DNA from: an uncultured Gammaproteobacteria bacterium
Lineage (GTDB): Bacteria; Pseudomonadota; Gammaproteobacteria; Arenicellales; UBA868
Assembly: GCA_913051905.1 (NCBI GenBank)
Contig: CAJXBY010000117.1
Coordinates: forward strand, 1 to 8,108
Direction of reading: 5' to 3'
Length of the DNA stretch: 8,108 bases
In this document: piece after piece, positions 1-5,878 of the stretch
How positions within the stretch are numbered: the first letter of the stretch is position 1
Layout of the letters: each line of letters begins with the position of its first letter
Translations under genes and position numbers: made by a program
The notes under the pieces: model-generated
Told to the model about the DNA's origin: nothing
What the model saw: the letters and a program-made list of their open reading frames with translations, nothing else
Database searches by the model: none

Positions 1-752
1 TGGCCGATACGCGCACCGGCCGGAATGAGCTTTTCGATGAGGACATAGAGCGCAAGCCCGACGATCCAGTAAAGATTCATGACCCCGCCGTAAAACAGCA
101 GCGCCATGAGAAACCAGCAGCATCCCAGGCAGAAAGCGCCGTGCTCCAGACCCATCCTGAACGCACCCGATTGCCCTGGACGCCAGTGCGCGGAGAGAAA
201 TCCAATGGGTGAACGGCAATGTCTAAGACACGCAGACTTCAAGGGTGTGAGCTGCCAGACTCCCGCCGCGATGAGCAGCACTGCACCCAGCAAGGCGCTG
301 GTGCCAACCATCATGCCCGAGAGCAGACCGTAAGCTTCCAGGCCCCATTGGGCACCGGTGGCAATGGCACTGAACGCTGCCCACATGACCGCGTAGCCCA
401 GAGCAAAAACGCCGGTCGGCACATAGGGGGCGCCCTTCTCTTTCTCCTTACGCATCATACGGGCGAAGAGCAGTAGCAAAGGTGCCGCGCTCGGCAGCAT
501 CATGCCCAGCATCATCACCCACCACATGAGAAAGATAACGACAGCGTAGCCGGCCGTCCATGAGCCGGATACCATCATACCGTCCATGGCGACGCCTCCA
601 CCCGTCATTCGTGTCATCTTGAAGGCACTCATGCCCATGCCGGCGCCAGCAAGGACATAGGCCCAGCTCAGCACGATTACAGCGACAAGTGCGATCACCA
701 CTACCAGGCGATCGCGGCGAAGCACGGACTCTAGATCAAAAGCCCCTGCCAC
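1..752 (-). CDS. DUF2182 multi-pass membrane protein (3' end cut off by the window)
   Basis: This is an integral inner-membrane protein of the DUF2182 family, annotated elsewhere as a predicted metal-binding membrane protein; its molecular function is unknown. Reading from GTG at 752 gives 250 residues without a stop, close to the family's usual 250-280, so only a short C-terminal tail is missing. Visible hydrophobic segments lie at about 16-38, 68-96, 114-133, 150-166 and 214-244. Family-like signatures are WWVMMLGMMLPSAAP (77-91), a CLRHCRSP stretch (C175, H178, C179), the HWRPG element (189-193) and GLEHGAFCLGCCW (201-213; H204, C208, C211, C212). These Cys and His residues could bind a metal. 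GTG is chosen because there is no ATG upstream in frame and a purine-rich GGCGGACGG lies just before it; the next in-frame ATG (codon 39) would remove the first membrane segment. It follows the DUF1326 gene by 20 bases, so the two are almost certainly co-transcribed. Family assignment is from motif recall. Confidence 0.9.
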   Translation of the reverse strand, partial: MAGAFDLESVLRRDRLVVVIALVAVIVLSWAYVLAGAGMGMSAFKMTRMTGGGVAMDGMMVSGSWTAGYAVVIFLMWWVMMLGMMLPSAAPLLLLFARMMRKEKEKGAPYVPTGVFALGYAVMWAAFSAIATGAQWGLEAYGLLSGMMVGTSALLGAVLLIAAGVWQLTPLKSACLRHCRSPIGFLSAHWRPGQSGAFRMGLEHGAFCLGCCWFLMALLFYGGVMNLYWIVGLALYVLIEKLIPAGARIG

Positions 753-772
753 GATTAACCGTCCGCCTTGCC

Positions 773-1444
773 CTAGCCGGTGAGTGGAAACCGGCGCCGG
801 GATTCATTGAGGTCCAGACTCAGACCGTTCCGGTCCCAGGCGACATATGCCAGTGAGCTGTGCCTAGAGGTGAAGTCGAACTTGATGTCACCGATTCCTT
901 TGGCCGCACCGTCCGCGCCTTCTGCTTCATGGAACACCCAGCCATCGGGCAGGGTGGTGATGATCCGCTGCTCGGTGTCTGTGACCGGATTCAGGATGGG
1001 TTTGGCCTCGGTACGCACCACACCGGGCACATCAATTTGCCCACGCCGGGCCTTGATGTCCCAGTCCCACCCGATCTCTGTGAAAATCGGGTCGTGGTGA
1101 TGATCGATGATCACGCTGAAGATCTGAAACATGGTCCCAACGGGCTGATCTTCCCCGGCCAGGATATAGAACAGGGCATCGCGCTGCGCCTCACTGGCAC
1201 TGGCATCCACTATGGGCTGCATGTGTCCGTCACCGTGATGAATCGCACGGGGAAAATAAAACGTGGCGACCACAATCAATCCATCCAGTGCGACCCCGTC
1301 GCATTCACCTTTGGTGATTTTGAAGCCGACTGCGCCCGTACATTCGCCCTGGGTCGGGGGTGCCATGGATTCACAAGGACACCCAAAATCACAGCTGCAA
1401 AATTCAATGTACTCTGCTTCGAGGGACCATTCTCTAATCGCCAT
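773..1444 (-). CDS. DUF1326 domain protein, Cys/His-rich
   Basis: A soluble 223-residue protein of the DUF1326 family, whose biochemical role is not established. The diagnostic feature is the N-terminal CSCDFGCPC cluster (C16, C18, C22, C24) followed by C35 and C48. The His-rich spots HHGDGH (69-74) and DHHHD (114-118) add further potential metal ligands. No signal peptide or membrane segment is visible, so it is probably cytoplasmic. The start at 1444 is supported by a GAGGAGA ribosome site 6 bases upstream; another ATG at 1461 is in a different frame. The DUF2182 membrane gene begins 20 bases after its stop. These two families are frequently neighbours, which suggests that the soluble protein works with the membrane partner, perhaps in metal or thiol handling (inference). 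Confidence 0.92.
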   Translation of the reverse strand: MAIREWSLEAEYIEFCSCDFGCPCESMAPPTQGECTGAVGFKITKGECDGVALDGLIVVATFYFPRAIHHGDGHMQPIVDASASEAQRDALFYILAGEDQPVGTMFQIFSVIIDHHHDPIFTEIGWDWDIKARRGQIDVPGVVRTEAKPILNPVTDTEQRIITTLPDGWVFHEAEGADGAAKGIGDIKFDFTSRHSSLAYVAWDRNGLSLDLNESRRRFPLTG

Positions 1445-1450
1445 CGTGCA

Positions 1451-1457
1451 TCTCCTC
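1451..1457 (-). promoter_or_regulatory. Ribosome binding site of the DUF1326 gene
   Basis: The minus strand reads GAGGAGA, 6 bases before the ATG at 1444. It is a near-ideal Shine-Dalgarno sequence and decides the start against the out-of-frame ATG at 1461. Confidence 0.75.
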
Positions 1458-1508
1458 TCATGTTGTATTCAACCAGGTGAAGAATAAACCCGGTTGTATC
1501 CAGCGTCC

Positions 1509-1520
1509 AGAATTAATTCT
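1509..1520. promoter_or_regulatory. 12-base perfect palindrome, possible operator
   Basis: AGAATTAATTCT equals its own reverse complement. It lies about 65 bases upstream of the DUF1326 start. On the minus strand it overlaps a TAGAAT hexamer that would serve as a -10 box, although I see no good -35 partner 16-18 bases away. A repressor site at the DUF1326-DUF2182 promoter is a reasonable guess, but AT-rich palindromes also arise by chance. Confidence 0.3.
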
Positions 1521-1630
1521 AGCCAAGTCACGATCTGCTCTGCGGGCATCCGAGGTTTTTGTGTCTTTAGTTCGTTCCGGACCGTCCAGCCACAAGCAGT
1601 GTGTTGCTCCATCCCTCGGGCGGCAGGTTT

Positions 1631-1659
1631 TTGAGCCGGTCTGGTCTTTGATCTAAAAT
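1631..1659 (+). promoter_or_regulatory. Sigma70-like promoter for the cyclase gene
   Basis: A -35 box TTGAGC (1631-1636, 4 of 6 matches), a 17-base spacer and a -10 box TAAAAT (1654-1659, 5 of 6 matches) face right. Transcription would begin near 1666, giving a leader of about 205 bases before the cyclase ATG. Two copies of the 13-base motif fall at and just after this start point, and a hairpin at 1783-1804 would be in the leader. Confidence 0.5.
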
Positions 1660-1782
1660 GCTTGGCTGTATTCAATTGAGGCGACTTCCATTGCCCGTCA
1701 TTGATCAAATTCAACCACTGGTGTCCAATTGTCTCCGGCCATCAAAGGACACTGAACAGAATACTTTTTTCGGACCACATCA

Positions 1783-1804
1783 CAAGCTTTCGCCCGAGAG
1801 CTTG
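1783..1804. other. Hairpin in the cyclase leader
   Basis: CAAGCTTTC pairs with GAGAGCTTG around a GCCC loop: nine pairs including one G-U. No T-run follows on the plus strand, and on the minus strand the downstream run is A, so it is not a classical terminator. It lies 66 bases before the cyclase ATG and could affect leader stability or translation. Confidence 0.35.
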
Positions 1805-1870
1805 AAACCGGGGCACGGGCGAGGTAAATGGCGTTTTCGTAGCAGTTCGATTGCCACCGCGGAGTAGCCC

Positions 1871-3064
1871 ATGAGTAAATCTGCTTCTGAAGGGAATACA
1901 AGACAAGACCCTAAAGAGAGGTCACTCAGCGACGACTGCCTGGTCTGCGGCACCGGAATGACTGGGATTGGAGGCTTTGTCCTGGGCCTCACCGGTGTAA
2001 AACGTGCAAGCAAGAATCCCAATGTCTGCAACCGATGCAACATGCATATTGAAGACGGGCAGATCGTTGAAGTCTCTATTCTCTTTGTAGACCTGTGCTC
2101 CTTTACGGCCATGACCCATGACCTCGGGCCTGAAAAGACCCACTCGGTGGTGGATGCCTTCCTTTCCTCTGCAACGCAGGTGGTAGTGGCGCGCGACGGA
2201 GTTGTCGACAAGTACATCGGCGACGCGGTGATGGCACTCTTTAATATCCCGATCCAGCGTCCAGACCACACAGCCAGCGCCGTGGTAGCCGCCAAAGACC
2301 TCATGACTCTCATGCCTGGCCTGAGCGAGACACATGGAACCACGCTACAGTGTCGGGCTGGTGTCGCCACTGGAGCGGTCCGGGTCGGTCGCCTGGGTTC
2401 GACCGACGTCAAGGACTTCACGGCCCTGGGCGATGCAGTCAATCGCGCGGCCAGGCTCCAGGCCCAGGCCAGACCTGGAGAAGTGGTTGTCGATGTGGGC
2501 GCCTACCAGCAGGTTACCGATACCTTTCCAGATTCACCCGCTGAAGAAATGGAACTCAAGGGCTTTCCTTCTCCTGTCCTTGGTCATCGGCTGAGCCTAG
2601 ACCCCGATGCGAAGCCAGACGCCACTACAGATGAAGCAGATAGCACTCACCGCCGAAGAAAAAGAAGGCGACTGCCCGCATTCGGCGCTTTTTTCGCGGC
2701 ACTCTTGGGTGCTCCCTGCATTCTCGGCGCCGCGCTCAGTCCGGTTCCGCTAGTGCTGGCTGTGAGCTCCGTGCTGGGGTCGTCCGCTCCCGCCCTCATT
2801 CCCTCACCCTATCTGATAGACCATTGGATGATCCGTTTACCACTCATGTCGCTCGCTGTGATCGTCGTGGGCATCAATTTTTTCATGGTCTTCAATGCCA
2901 GAAGCGCTCGCAAACGTTTACATGCGACTGGGCAAATCATCGAGCTGACTGTGCGGGAGAGGCGAAGGGAGACCTGGGTTCTGGCCCTGAGCTCCCTGAC
3001 CGTTGCGATAATCGTCCTGGAAAATCTGGCTCACCATTTCGTGATGCATCACCGGTTCTTCTGA
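1871..3064 (+). CDS. Class III adenylate cyclase with N-terminal CxxC pairs and C-terminal membrane region
   Basis: Predicted to make cAMP from ATP. Residues 21-56 carry C23-x2-C26 and C53-x2-C56, a probable zinc-ribbon-like module. The catalytic domain spans about 66-243. Metal-binding aspartates are D74 (in LFVDLCSFT) and D118 (in DKYIGDAV), the base-selecting lysine is K114, and the transition-state pair is N191 and R195 (in GDAVNRAARLQ). Position 184, seven residues before N191, is Thr rather than Asp. This Lys/Thr pairing is typical of class IIIb, soluble-AC-like adenylate cyclases, so ATP is favoured over GTP. After a basic stretch (RRRKRRR, 261-267) come hydrophobic segments at about 269-310, 323-342 and 368-388, so the membrane region follows the enzyme, the reverse of the usual receptor layout. 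All key residues are present. The ATG at 1871 has GGAG six bases upstream. I do not recognise the C-terminal domain. Confidence 0.9.
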   Translation: MSKSASEGNTRQDPKERSLSDDCLVCGTGMTGIGGFVLGLTGVKRASKNPNVCNRCNMHIEDGQIVEVSILFVDLCSFTAMTHDLGPEKTHSVVDAFLSSATQVVVARDGVVDKYIGDAVMALFNIPIQRPDHTASAVVAAKDLMTLMPGLSETHGTTLQCRAGVATGAVRVGRLGSTDVKDFTALGDAVNRAARLQAQARPGEVVVDVGAYQQVTDTFPDSPAEEMELKGFPSPVLGHRLSLDPDAKPDATTDEADSTHRRRKRRRLPAFGAFFAALLGAPCILGAALSPVPLVLAVSSVLGSSAPALIPSPYLIDHWMIRLPLMSLAVIVVGINFFMVFNARSARKRLHATGQIIELTVRERRRETWVLALSSLTVAIIVLENLAHHFVMHHRFF

Positions 3065-3122
3065 AGCTGCAGTATCGGATTCGGTGAAAAGCTCCCGCTA
3101 TCCCTAAAAAGCTCCGGAACTG

Positions 3123-3830
3123 ATGAATCATTTCCAGGTCGATCCAGAGGTCTATCAGCACTTTCCAGGAATGCGGCTCGTGATCGCAGTCGCTGAAGGC
3201 CTGGACAACCATACCGCACGGGTACCCGTGAAAGAACTGTGGCAACAGTCCTGGGAAAACGTCGCACAGCTCGGTATTGAAGATGCCAGAGCGCATCCCT
3301 ATGTCAAAGCCTGGCGTGAAAACTTCGCGGCGCTCGGTGTTTCCATGAAACGCTTTCCCACCTCCATAGAAGCAATGCTGCGCCGGGCGTTGAAGGGCGG
3401 GGATGTTTTCTCCATCAATCCGCTCGTCGATTTCTATAATGCTCTCTCGTTGCAACACATCTGTCCCGCAGGTGCGTTTGATCTTGACGCACTTGATCAA
3501 TCTCTGGCGTTACGCATGACGACCGGGGAAGAACGCTTCACGGCGCTCGATGCGACCGAACCCGTCACTGTGCCTGCGGGCGAAGTGGCCTATACGAGTG
3601 GTGCTGATGTTCTGACGCGCCATTTCATGTGGCGCCAGTCACGGCTCGGACTGGTCACGCCTCACAGCACCCGGATTTTTCTGGTTTCAGAAATACCGGG
3701 GGCGGCCGGCGAAGCGGTGGCGGAGGCCATGCGTGGGTCGATGACTGCGGGGTTACGCGATCTATTCGGCGTTCCCTGCCAGAGCTTTGTGATGGACACC
3801 GATCAAGCTGATCTCTGTTGGTCAGGCTGA
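3123..3830 (+). CDS. Solo B3/B4 domain protein (PheT-like tRNA-binding fold)
   Basis: A 235-residue free-standing B3/B4 domain, related to the domain of the phenylalanyl-tRNA synthetase beta chain (COG3382-type). Stand-alone members are thought to bind or edit RNA-linked substrates, but the role is not settled. Family-like features are the KRFPTSIEAMLRRALKG stretch (76-92), INPLVDFYNALSLQHICPAG (98-117) and a C-terminal region with VPCQSFVMD (217-225). Length is normal for the family. No membrane segment or signal peptide is visible, so it is cytoplasmic. The ATG at 3123 lacks a strong ribosome site (only GGAA nearby), yet residues from about 10 onward look family-like, so the start is probably near correct. 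It lies 58 bases after the cyclase stop on the same strand, which allows co-transcription, though no functional link to cAMP is evident. Confidence 0.85.
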   Translation: MNHFQVDPEVYQHFPGMRLVIAVAEGLDNHTARVPVKELWQQSWENVAQLGIEDARAHPYVKAWRENFAALGVSMKRFPTSIEAMLRRALKGGDVFSINPLVDFYNALSLQHICPAGAFDLDALDQSLALRMTTGEERFTALDATEPVTVPAGEVAYTSGADVLTRHFMWRQSRLGLVTPHSTRIFLVSEIPGAAGEAVAEAMRGSMTAGLRDLFGVPCQSFVMDTDQADLCWSG

Positions 3831-3903
3831 CCTTTGTATCAGAAACTCACCTGAAAGCATTCAAGCGTGCCCTTGACTGGTTTCTCTAAAGGATAGATTC
3901 ATC

Positions 3904-4947
3904 ATGCGTGTAATGACGACCATTCCCCAGGACGATTTATCCCGGATCCCCGAGGCGGTACGCTCTATCGAGCAGAAAGGGTATGACGGGATCAGCACTT
4001 TGGAGAACCGTCACGATCCTTTTCTGCCGTTGGCCGTGGCGGCAACCAACAGCCGAACACTGCAGTTGTCGACCGGCATCGCCATTGCGTTCTCGCGCAG
4101 CCCGATGACCGTCGCGAATATTGGATGGGATCTGCAAACCGCTTCCCGCGGCCGTTTCATCCTGGGCCTCGGGAGCCAGGTCAAAGGCCACAACGAGCGC
4201 CGATTCAGCGTGCCTTGGTCTCCACCTGCACCCCGACTGCGTGAATATGCGAGAGCTCTTCGCGCCATCTGGAATAACTGGAAAACAGGCGCTCCACTCA
4301 AGTTCGAGGGACAGCATTACCGCTTTAGCCTGATGACCCCAAATTTCACGCCGGAACCGATGAACTTTCCGCCACCGCCGATTACGGTTGCTGCAGTGGG
4401 TCCAGCCATGATGAAGGTCGCTGCTGAGGAATACGACGGTGTTCGTCTGCATCCCTTCTGTACCCGAAAGTATCTCGAAAGCGCCGTACTGCCCCGCCTT
4501 GAATCAGCTATGAACAGCGTTGGTCGTAAAAGGGAAAATTTCGAGATTTCGGGCGGCGGATTCATCATCACCGGAGCAGACGACAGTGCGGTAAACGAAA
4601 TGTTTGAGTGGGTCCGTATGCGTATCGGTTTCTACGGATCCACACGAGCCTATTGGCCTGTCCTTGAAGCACACGGTCTGGCCGAACTGGGGCATAAACT
4701 CAACCACTTCTCCAGAACCAACCAATGGGAACAGATGGCCAAAGAAGTGAGTGACGAGGTCGTACATCTGTTTTCTGCCGTCGGACGGCATGACGAGATC
4801 GCTGAGGCAATCGCAGTTCGTTTCGGTGGGATTTCAGATATCGTTTACGACAGTGCGTCTTCCGAACTGCCCGGCACTCTACCGCCCGATGTCATTCAGG
4901 ACATCCAAAACATTCCATGCCGATTCGCAGCCTATACCGACCTGTGA
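3904..4947 (+). CDS. LLM-class flavin/F420-dependent oxidoreductase (MSMEG_2256-like, TIGR03617 type)
   Basis: A luciferase-like TIM-barrel oxidoreductase of 347 residues that is expected to use F420 or FMN; the substrate is unknown. Strong family signatures are the start RVMTTIPQDDL, ENRHDPFLPLAVAAT (34-48), TGIAIAFSRSPMTVAN (57-72), GRFILGLGSQVKGHNERRF (83-101), MPWS-like VPWSPPAPRLREY (103-115), AAVGPAMMKVAAEE (163-176) and FYGSTRAYWPVLEAHG (243-258). The match to the subfamily first profiled in actinobacteria is good. The C-terminal tail (about 320-347) is somewhat longer than I expect. AAAGGA lies 10 bases before the ATG at 3904, and the first residues match the family start. It is 73 bases after the B3/B4 gene and convergent with the nitroreductase. 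Whether the host makes F420 cannot be seen here. Confidence 0.9.
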   Translation: MRVMTTIPQDDLSRIPEAVRSIEQKGYDGISTLENRHDPFLPLAVAATNSRTLQLSTGIAIAFSRSPMTVANIGWDLQTASRGRFILGLGSQVKGHNERRFSVPWSPPAPRLREYARALRAIWNNWKTGAPLKFEGQHYRFSLMTPNFTPEPMNFPPPPITVAAVGPAMMKVAAEEYDGVRLHPFCTRKYLESAVLPRLESAMNSVGRKRENFEISGGGFIITGADDSAVNEMFEWVRMRIGFYGSTRAYWPVLEAHGLAELGHKLNHFSRTNQWEQMAKEVSDEVVHLFSAVGRHDEIAEAIAVRFGGISDIVYDSASSELPGTLPPDVIQDIQNIPCRFAAYTDL

Positions 4948-5038
4948 ACCGAAACTAGAGGTTTTTACTATACGAGATACACGATCCGGATCACTGGAAC
5001 GTGAAACACTATTACACTGAACTCAATCATTCAGACCC

Positions 5039-5051
5039 ACCCGGGCCGGGT
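5039..5051. other. 13-base interrupted palindrome in the convergent gap
   Basis: ACCCGG-G-CCGGGT is a perfect inverted repeat around one central G. It sits in the 162-base gap (4948-5109) between the converging LLM and nitroreductase genes. An overlapping alternative pairs GACCC (5034-5038) with GGGTC (5048-5052). No T-run follows on either strand, so an intrinsic terminator is not supported. A weaker stem with TTTTT at 4963-4967 is the only terminator-like alternative for the LLM gene. Nothing else is recognisable in this gap. Confidence 0.3.
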
Positions 5052-5109
5052 CGTTCACTGCTGATGGGGGAGTCCGTTTCTGGGGCGTAAATAGCACCGC
5101 GTTCCGGCG

Positions 5110-5730
5110 TCAACTCCACTGATTCCAGCGCATGATTTCTTCCACCGGTTTTCTGGACACCGGACCAAATCTTCCCAAAGGATAACCCACCGGGATCAGG
5201 CAATAGGCGGCCATCGTGTCGGGCAGGTTAAGCACCTCGGAGATCGCCTGGTGATCTCCCAAGGCTAACGTCGTTGGTGTTGCCCCCAGACCCAGCGCTC
5301 TGGCTGCAAGCAGCAGGTTCTGCACACCCGGCCAAATGGACCCGCCGCCATGAGCTCTTTTTGCCGCATCGGCCGGCGACCCGAAATCAATGCACGCCAT
5401 GATAATGGCTGGCATCTCATGCATATGCTCCGTCTGCCAGATCACCGCATCCAGCATTCTTGATCGTTTTTCTTTCGACTGGTGCGCTACCGCATCCAGC
5501 CGTGATTTCTGGGGACCGATATAGCTCTCGACCCCTTTACGATTGAGATCGGCCAGTCCTTTCTTCACCTTATCATCTGTAATCACTATCCAGCGTGCAG
5601 TCTGCATGTTGGACCCAGAAGGAGCCTGGTTTGCCGCATCCACCAGCCGAACCAGCAACTCCGCGGGTACCGGCTTCTTATCCAACCGACGCATCGAACG
5701 ACAGTTGTACATCACATCAAAGATGTCCAT
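5110..5730 (-). CDS. Nitroreductase family protein (FMN-dependent)
   Basis: A 206-residue NAD(P)H:FMN oxidoreductase of the nitroreductase superfamily; the natural substrate is unknown (nitroaromatics, quinones or other electrophiles are typical). FMN-contacting motifs are visible: RSMRR (11-15), APSGSNMQ (36-43), GGGSIWPGVQNLLLAARALG (128-147) and IPVGYPLGRFGPVSRKP (179-195). The length matches the compact single-domain members that work as dimers. It is cytoplasmic. Start at 5730 is well supported by AGGAAGGA seven bases upstream (5738-5745). It lies 148 bases downstream of the SDR gene on the same strand, with a palindrome in between, so it may have its own promoter, although I cannot identify clear -35 and -10 boxes. 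Confidence 0.93.
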   Translation of the reverse strand: MDIFDVMYNCRSMRRLDKKPVPAELLVRLVDAANQAPSGSNMQTARWIVITDDKVKKGLADLNRKGVESYIGPQKSRLDAVAHQSKEKRSRMLDAVIWQTEHMHEMPAIIMACIDFGSPADAAKRAHGGGSIWPGVQNLLLAARALGLGATPTTLALGDHQAISEVLNLPDTMAAYCLIPVGYPLGRFGPVSRKPVEEIMRWNQWS

Positions 5731-5834
5731 GGTGTTTTCCTTCCTATCTACTTGCTGAACAGCTTAACTGCATTCTGTCGAACCCTAAAGCCGCCGGGGT
5801 ACTGAAGATTCTCGCTTTTCTGCTCTCGACCCAG

Positions 5835-5846
5835 CACTGTACAGTG
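5835..5846. promoter_or_regulatory. 12-base perfect palindrome upstream of the nitroreductase gene
   Basis: CACTGTACAGTG is its own reverse complement and lies about 105 bases before the nitroreductase start, between it and the SDR stop. Its CTGTACAG core lacks the 8-base spacing of a LexA box. A site for a dimeric repressor controlling the nitroreductase is plausible, but there is no regulator gene in the window to pair it with. Confidence 0.35.
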
Positions 5847-5878
5847 AGAACATCGGCCTCTGACCCGACTCAACCTGA

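Larger units (their letters stand above)
1462..1716. repeat. Four imperfect copies of a 13-base motif (GTTGTATTCAACC)
   Basis: Copies start at 1462 (GTTGTATTCAACC), 1493 (10 of 13 identical), 1665 (10 of 13) and 1704 (9 of 13). The first two are spaced 31 bases start to start, about three helical turns, and sit just upstream of the DUF1326 ribosome site. The last two lie just downstream of the proposed cyclase -10 box. The first copy has the internal dyad GTTG-N4-CAAC. Such spacing around two divergent starts is what one would expect of operator half-sites, but the copies are short and degenerate, so chance remains possible. Confidence 0.3.
1445..1870. other. Gene-free divergent intergenic region
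   Basis: About 425 bases separate the DUF1326 start (minus) from the cyclase start (plus). I see no convincing gene. It should hold both promoters. What can be read is a plus-strand sigma70-like promoter at 1631-1659, four imperfect 13-base repeats between 1462 and 1716, a 12-base perfect palindrome at 1509-1520, and a 9-pair hairpin at 1783-1804. A T-run at 1765-1770 is not placed to form a terminator with the hairpin on either strand. Open frames here lack ribosome sites and recognisable homology. Confidence 0.7.

Noticed and set aside
106..476. Plus-strand open frames at 106-333 and 219-476
   Set aside because: They are antisense to the well-supported DUF2182 frame, are rich in Arg, Pro and Cys without any motif, and have no ribosome sites.
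780..1487. Plus-strand frames antisense to DUF1326, including a 206-residue one at 860-1480
   Set aside because: The minus strand carries a recognised DUF1326 protein with a good ribosome site. The long antisense frame shows no domain and is a shadow of that gene's codon pattern.
1469..1714. 81-residue minus-strand frame just upstream of the DUF1326 gene
   Set aside because: Its spacing (24 bases to the next start) is operon-like, but it begins with TTG without a ribosome site, has mixed third-position base use, matches no family I know and overlaps the opposite-strand promoter and repeats. Not supported as a gene, though conservation in relatives would reopen it.
1761..1804. T-run at 1765-1770 with the hairpin at 1783-1804 as an intrinsic terminator
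   Set aside because: The T-run precedes the stem on the plus strand and reads as A on the minus strand, so neither orientation gives stem followed by U.
1658..1867. 69-residue plus-strand frame ending 3 bases before the cyclase
   Set aside because: Its ATG overlaps the end of the predicted -10 box, so it would not be on the transcript, and there is no ribosome site or recognisable motif.
1780..2442. 220-residue minus-strand frame antisense to the cyclase
   Set aside because: Low-complexity Ser/Thr/Arg/Pro content, no motif, and it runs through the catalytic core of the cyclase read on the other strand.
2937..3500. 187-residue minus-strand frame across the cyclase end and B3/B4 gene
   Set aside because: Antisense to two recognised genes with no motif and no ribosome site.
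3873..3899. TTGACT and TAGATT as a promoter for the LLM gene
   Set aside because: The spacer is only 15 bases and the start point would fall at or after the ATG, removing the AAAGGA ribosome site.
5835..5846. LexA box reading of CACTGTACAGTG
   Set aside because: A gammaproteobacterial LexA box needs CTGT and ACAG separated by eight bases; here they are adjacent.
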